From assembly GCA_008360955.1 (NCBI GenBank), contig LUCM01006193.1:372828-436827 (forward strand): 64,000 nt of DNA. The letters run 5' to 3'. A program made the position numbers and the translations under genes. This DNA comes from Fasciolopsis buskii (taxonomy: Eukaryota > Platyhelminthes > Trematoda > Plagiorchiida > Fasciolidae). The notes below the pieces were generated by a model. The model searched no databases. It saw only the letters and a program-made list of their open reading frames with translations, and had not been told where the DNA came from. Positions 60,091 to 64,000 of this stretch are shown here, piece by piece (positions within the stretch are counted from its first letter, which is position 1; each line of letters starts with the position of its first letter).

Positions 60091-63000
60091 AAAAGAGAAT
60101 GAACAGAAGGCAAGGGGGCACAACAGACTACCTTGTGTACAAGGTCCCAAAGAAAGGAAACTATCATCCACATTACACTGGATGAATTTGCAGGCAACTT
60201 CATGCTTCGTCAGATTTCTAAATATAATGGTATACATTGTATGTATGCCAGCCCACAAAAGCGACTATTGAGACGGAACCTAGCCTGTTAGGTAAAGATG
60301 CAGGCAGAACTAACTATTGCATAACAGTGATTCACTTAGAATTATAACAAAAAGAAATAGGTCTGTACCAAACTATTCATCGGTGCGGGCTGTCACCGCT
60401 ATTGTACTTAGAAAACTAGGATGTTATTTTACAATTTCTCAGCGAAGTAAGGACTCCTTTCTCAGTCATATAAACCCGCTGAATGTTTTTGGGCATCAAC
60501 TTCAAACCCCATTTTTAGCTGATAATTTTGCAATTAATACGTCCACGCCCAGATAGTTGCATTGCTAACTCTGACCTGGCCCTAATATAGGCGAACGTAA
60601 GCTTTGCAGCACAGATTCTATCGCTCTGCAAGCAAACTACCGTCTGCTTAGTTTGCATATGCACGTTACCGCAACTGCTGATACAAACTCGCAGTGCAGT
60701 TGAAAGTTTTCCAAATTGACGGCTCTTCTCAGCACCACCAGACAATGCGAGTTTATGACGACCTTTACCTTTGCCTTCTGCAGTCGATTCAAATTGATTT
60801 TAAGTTCGAACAACCTTACCTAGATGAGAGAATTACAAAACAAAATTCGCACAAACCGATTCAGAGTTTCTGTTAGCGACAGGTGCACTCAGTAACTCAA
60901 CCCTGGACAGCTCAGCAGGAAAACGTTCATCAGAAAACAAAGTCAAACGAATAAAAGATATCAACGAAACGGACTCCATTAGCAAAATGAACTATATTTG
61001 TCAATTTCCGATGGAGATCCGCAAGAAAAAATAAAAGTTGTACAAATATGATGCAAAAAATTGGAGGGTGCCGGAAATCAGAAGGGACAGAGAGATGACT
61101 GCAAACTTCGATTGCTCGGGATGCACTATCAGAACCTCAAAGCAACGTGCAATGCACAGGCATTTCAGCCAATAAATAAAACTATAAAGATCGCCTTACA
61201 AGATTAAACTGGGTTTTTTGGGATTGTTCGTGAGCGGCGGACTGCAACCCAGTTCGTGGTTGGGTGCTCCTACTCTGCGCATCGCTCGCGCGCAAATTGA
61301 CCGAAGTCCAATGGCGGATGTCGAAAAATGGCCGAAGTTCCCAAACGTCCAAGGGTTATGTAGTGGAAGAAATGTTAATCCGAGGAGATGAAGAGCAGTG
61401 GGGATGTGATAACTAGATAGAAATCAGTCAAAACCGAGCGGGGCGACATGCAAAGTGGATAAGGTAGTCGCATTTACCAACAGCGAGCGGCCAATACAAT
61501 ACTGGGGCGGGCGGAAGAATACTGTCAAGACTATGCCAGACTATTTGAAGGATGAGATTTCATGACATGTTTTTCACAGGGAGAATATATATCTTCCAAG
61601 TCTGCCGATTGCACCCATATATGGCTGGCGGCAAACCAGACCAAGAGGTTCGAAGGGGAAAAAAGGCTTGTGTAAGAATTTAAAGCAGCAAACAAATGCA
61701 CTAGTTAGGAATACTTTTTATGCCGTTATCCTTGTTGTCGCAGTTTTTGATCCCAGGAGGCAGTACGGGCGGCCAATTTCAAGGGGTGCAAAAGCGATTC
61801 CGGCAGCAGTAGTAACCGCGTTTTCGCCCAATCATGAAGGTCCATCTGATTAGAAGTATTCAAAGCGATCGGCAGCTTGGAGTGGATTGAACGGACCGTC
61901 GATCGAGCGCCAGATCTAGTTAGCAGCTTCCTGGCAGGAGTGAGAAGCTAGTTGACCCCGGGGTTTCTTGGACGAGGGCGGAACTAATGATGGCGCGTCT
62001 AACTTCGGCGCTGCTTCTTAAATGCAAAAAATAAATAGAAACCAAATACGCATTCCAGTGCATGAGTACCTTTATCTCTGACCAATATCTTTGGCCCACT
62101 TGCCAATCAACACAACTTCATCACCCCCCGTCTGGTTTCCATGCAGGAGTTTGCCTATCTCTGTGCTACTTTTATGAAGTGGCTTGCAGTTCATCTGCCC
62201 ATAGGAATTTCGGTGCTGGGGGTATTCGTTTGACCTTCGCTCGAATTCTCTCCTTCAGGGCGCCTACTCCTTCCCATTTGGCTTCCACGTTTTCAAATGG
62301 CTGCAGTCCCTGCTTAAAAAATAGCCAAATTTATCAATCCATCCCAACAATACTTAAGGAGAACATTCTCACATCCATCCAGCCAGTCCAAGACGACCAA
62401 CTGACTGCTGCCTTCTGTTGGCCTCATATCTATCGCACAAGCCCTGCTCAAATGCCGCTTCTAACGGCTATCTCCCCGGGCCACTCACTAGCATTTAGGA
62501 CCTGTACACTCCACAATTTACCCATCAGACCCAAACTGACAACTGCCACTCTCTTCCTCATAAATCCACCGACCACAAAACTGCGGCCGTTTATGTGTCT
62601 TCTGCAGTCTCCGCAACAGTCTTCAACGGTTCAAGCCACTTTTTCCACCCTATCGACAAAATGGGTGCTTCAATGCCGGTGAATTTCCACTCATCCGCTT
62701 ACCCCACCACTCCATCCTTAACTACCCTCCACTATCCAGTAGCCCACTTTTTCCTGAGAAGTACCTCCCACCGGCCCGGTTTCATCGAGGGTTGTGCTGA
62801 CAACCGCCGTTGTAGTCACAACATCGCGGTTTCCACTGCCACCGGAATCTACCTCCCTGGGACCAGTTTGCTTTTGTAGAGCACTAGGATGACGATAGGG
62901 AACCTGAATTCCGAGAATCGACGGTGTTGAGTACAGTGAACCCTTGGCCATGAACGTGAATTCCAACCCATGTTCTTCGGCCTTATCCGGTTAAGTGTTA

Positions 63001-64000
63001 GCTTGCGTCATATTAATTATGACCGGGATATTCAGTAACTTTGCCAGCTGGGCATTGAAGTGGGCTGAATTCGGGCATGGCCGGTGGGGACTAAGAAGTT
63101 TTTCACAGTTCAGACTAAGTAACTTTGAAGAATTGTACCCTGATATTTAGTCCAGTCAGCGGTATTTTGAATGGGCATTTTCTGCTACGAAGTGGATAAG
63201 GAGGACTGCGCTTGTAGCAAAGTGGACAATATTATGGCAGAGGGTGAAGAAAAGTTCAAGGTTTATTTTGATTCGGCGAAACCATAATGTTTCACAACCA
63301 AGCAGCTCGCCTCTGGCCCCATAGTTTAGGCTAGATTATGGGCCCACAAGATTTCTACTGATTGTCTTCTGCACATTCTAATTTGCAAATCAATTAACGT
63401 TACGCATATGCGCAAAGTCAATCAAGCAACTTTTGAAGTGTGGCCTAGCGTGTGACTTGTAGGTGATTAGCCTGCAATCATGAGAATGGAATGCTCCTAC
63501 GACCGTCGCAGCGGCTCTTTAGTCTACTTCGGTTCGGTTTAAACAGAAGAAAGCCCAACAATACAATCAGGAATGGTATTTGAACGAATTGAGTGTATGG
63601 TTTAACCTACTGAACACTGAGCACGCACTCAAAGAATGAGAACACAAAAATATTAATCTCTGGATGGATACTACTGTCTGAAACATGATGGTGGTAGAAT
63701 GGGCAGAAAGTACGTAACCGACGGCGGAAATGTGATGCACATAGGGTTCTTAAGAGCAAATTTGGTTGCGCATATTTTTGGCTGGGAGCATCTTTGGAGG
63801 AGTCCTTGGAGGAACTGATGAGTCCACCGTGTGATGGGGAACAAGACGGATCCGGCGCAATGATTGGTGCAACAGGAAGTTGCAAAATTGACAGGTGACA
63901 GCAGCGGCTCGGAACAGACCCCAGGCCCACATCCAGAAAGGAAGAGGACAGAAATGTCCAAATACATCACATACCAACAAAATATTCCCGAGCGACTTCT
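60091..64000. other. Unassigned DNA to the right edge
   Basis: No family recognised. The longest frame is 62062-62682 (+, 206 codons), a Ser/Thr/Pro-rich translation opposite a minus frame at 62966-62718. Base composition is locally more GC-rich around 61230-61300 and 61860-62000. An unidentified retroelement or untranslated gene parts cannot be excluded. Confidence 0.35.

Overview
This window looks like eukaryotic nuclear DNA from a flatworm, most likely a digenean trematode. That is an inference, and the species cannot be named from the sequence. Three spliced genes lie on the minus strand in a background dense with old non-LTR retrotransposons and Penelope-like DNA. The phylum call rests on introns of only 38-50 nt placed early in genes, and on RTE-type and Penelope-type families that I know best from trematode genomes. 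There are no operons, ribosome binding sites, rRNA genes, real tRNA genes or CRISPR arrays.

Genes. (1) GFUS/TSTA3 (GDP-L-fucose synthase), 11017-23820, six coding exons, 323 residues, catalytic residues intact. (2) UBL7-type ubiquitin-like protein, 31330-38928, seven coding exons, 397 residues, with an N-terminal UBL and a C-terminal UBA domain. (3) A compact 287-residue protein, 42600-43591, with a ZSWIM3 N-terminal / FAR1-like DNA-binding fold, split by three introns of 38-46 nt. All exon joins were worked out by eye from GT/AG sites, codon phase and remembered family similarity. The first two give unbroken reading frames of the length expected for their families.

Repeats. An RTE-clade LINE (family A: endonuclease, reverse transcriptase, C-terminal domain, 3' tail of ATC/GAT repeats) is present in about twelve pieces: 1-3335, 4465-5395, 8352-9385, 17125-17590, 18365-20640, 24905-26290, 28090-29100, 32935-33240, 34371-35015, 50940-53560 (interrupted) and 54115-54545. 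A diverged relative (family B) is seen at 7235-7500, 45960-46120 and 55700-56995. An RT scrap lies at 39030-39190 and a CR1/jockey-like scrap at about 59160-60090. A Penelope-like element spans 48555-50932 on the minus strand, with inverted terminal copies and a hammerhead-like motif. Two more Penelope-terminal relics, one of them a 201-bp palindrome, lie at 42160-42204 and 45689-45889. Several short SINE-like repeats and microsatellites fill the introns.

Layout. 1-11000: transposon debris and featureless DNA. 11-24 kb: GFUS, whose introns carry RTE copies. 24-31 kb: RTE fragments. 31-39 kb: UBL7. 42.6-43.6 kb: the ZSWIM3-N-like gene. 44-57 kb: Penelope and RTE nests, including a 336-bp segment found in inverted orientation at two sites 6 kb apart. 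57-64 kb: mostly unassigned. The three genes show no pathway link to each other. GFUS supplies GDP-fucose for glycan synthesis, UBL7 belongs to the ubiquitin-receptor class, and the third is a candidate domesticated transposase DNA-binding module.
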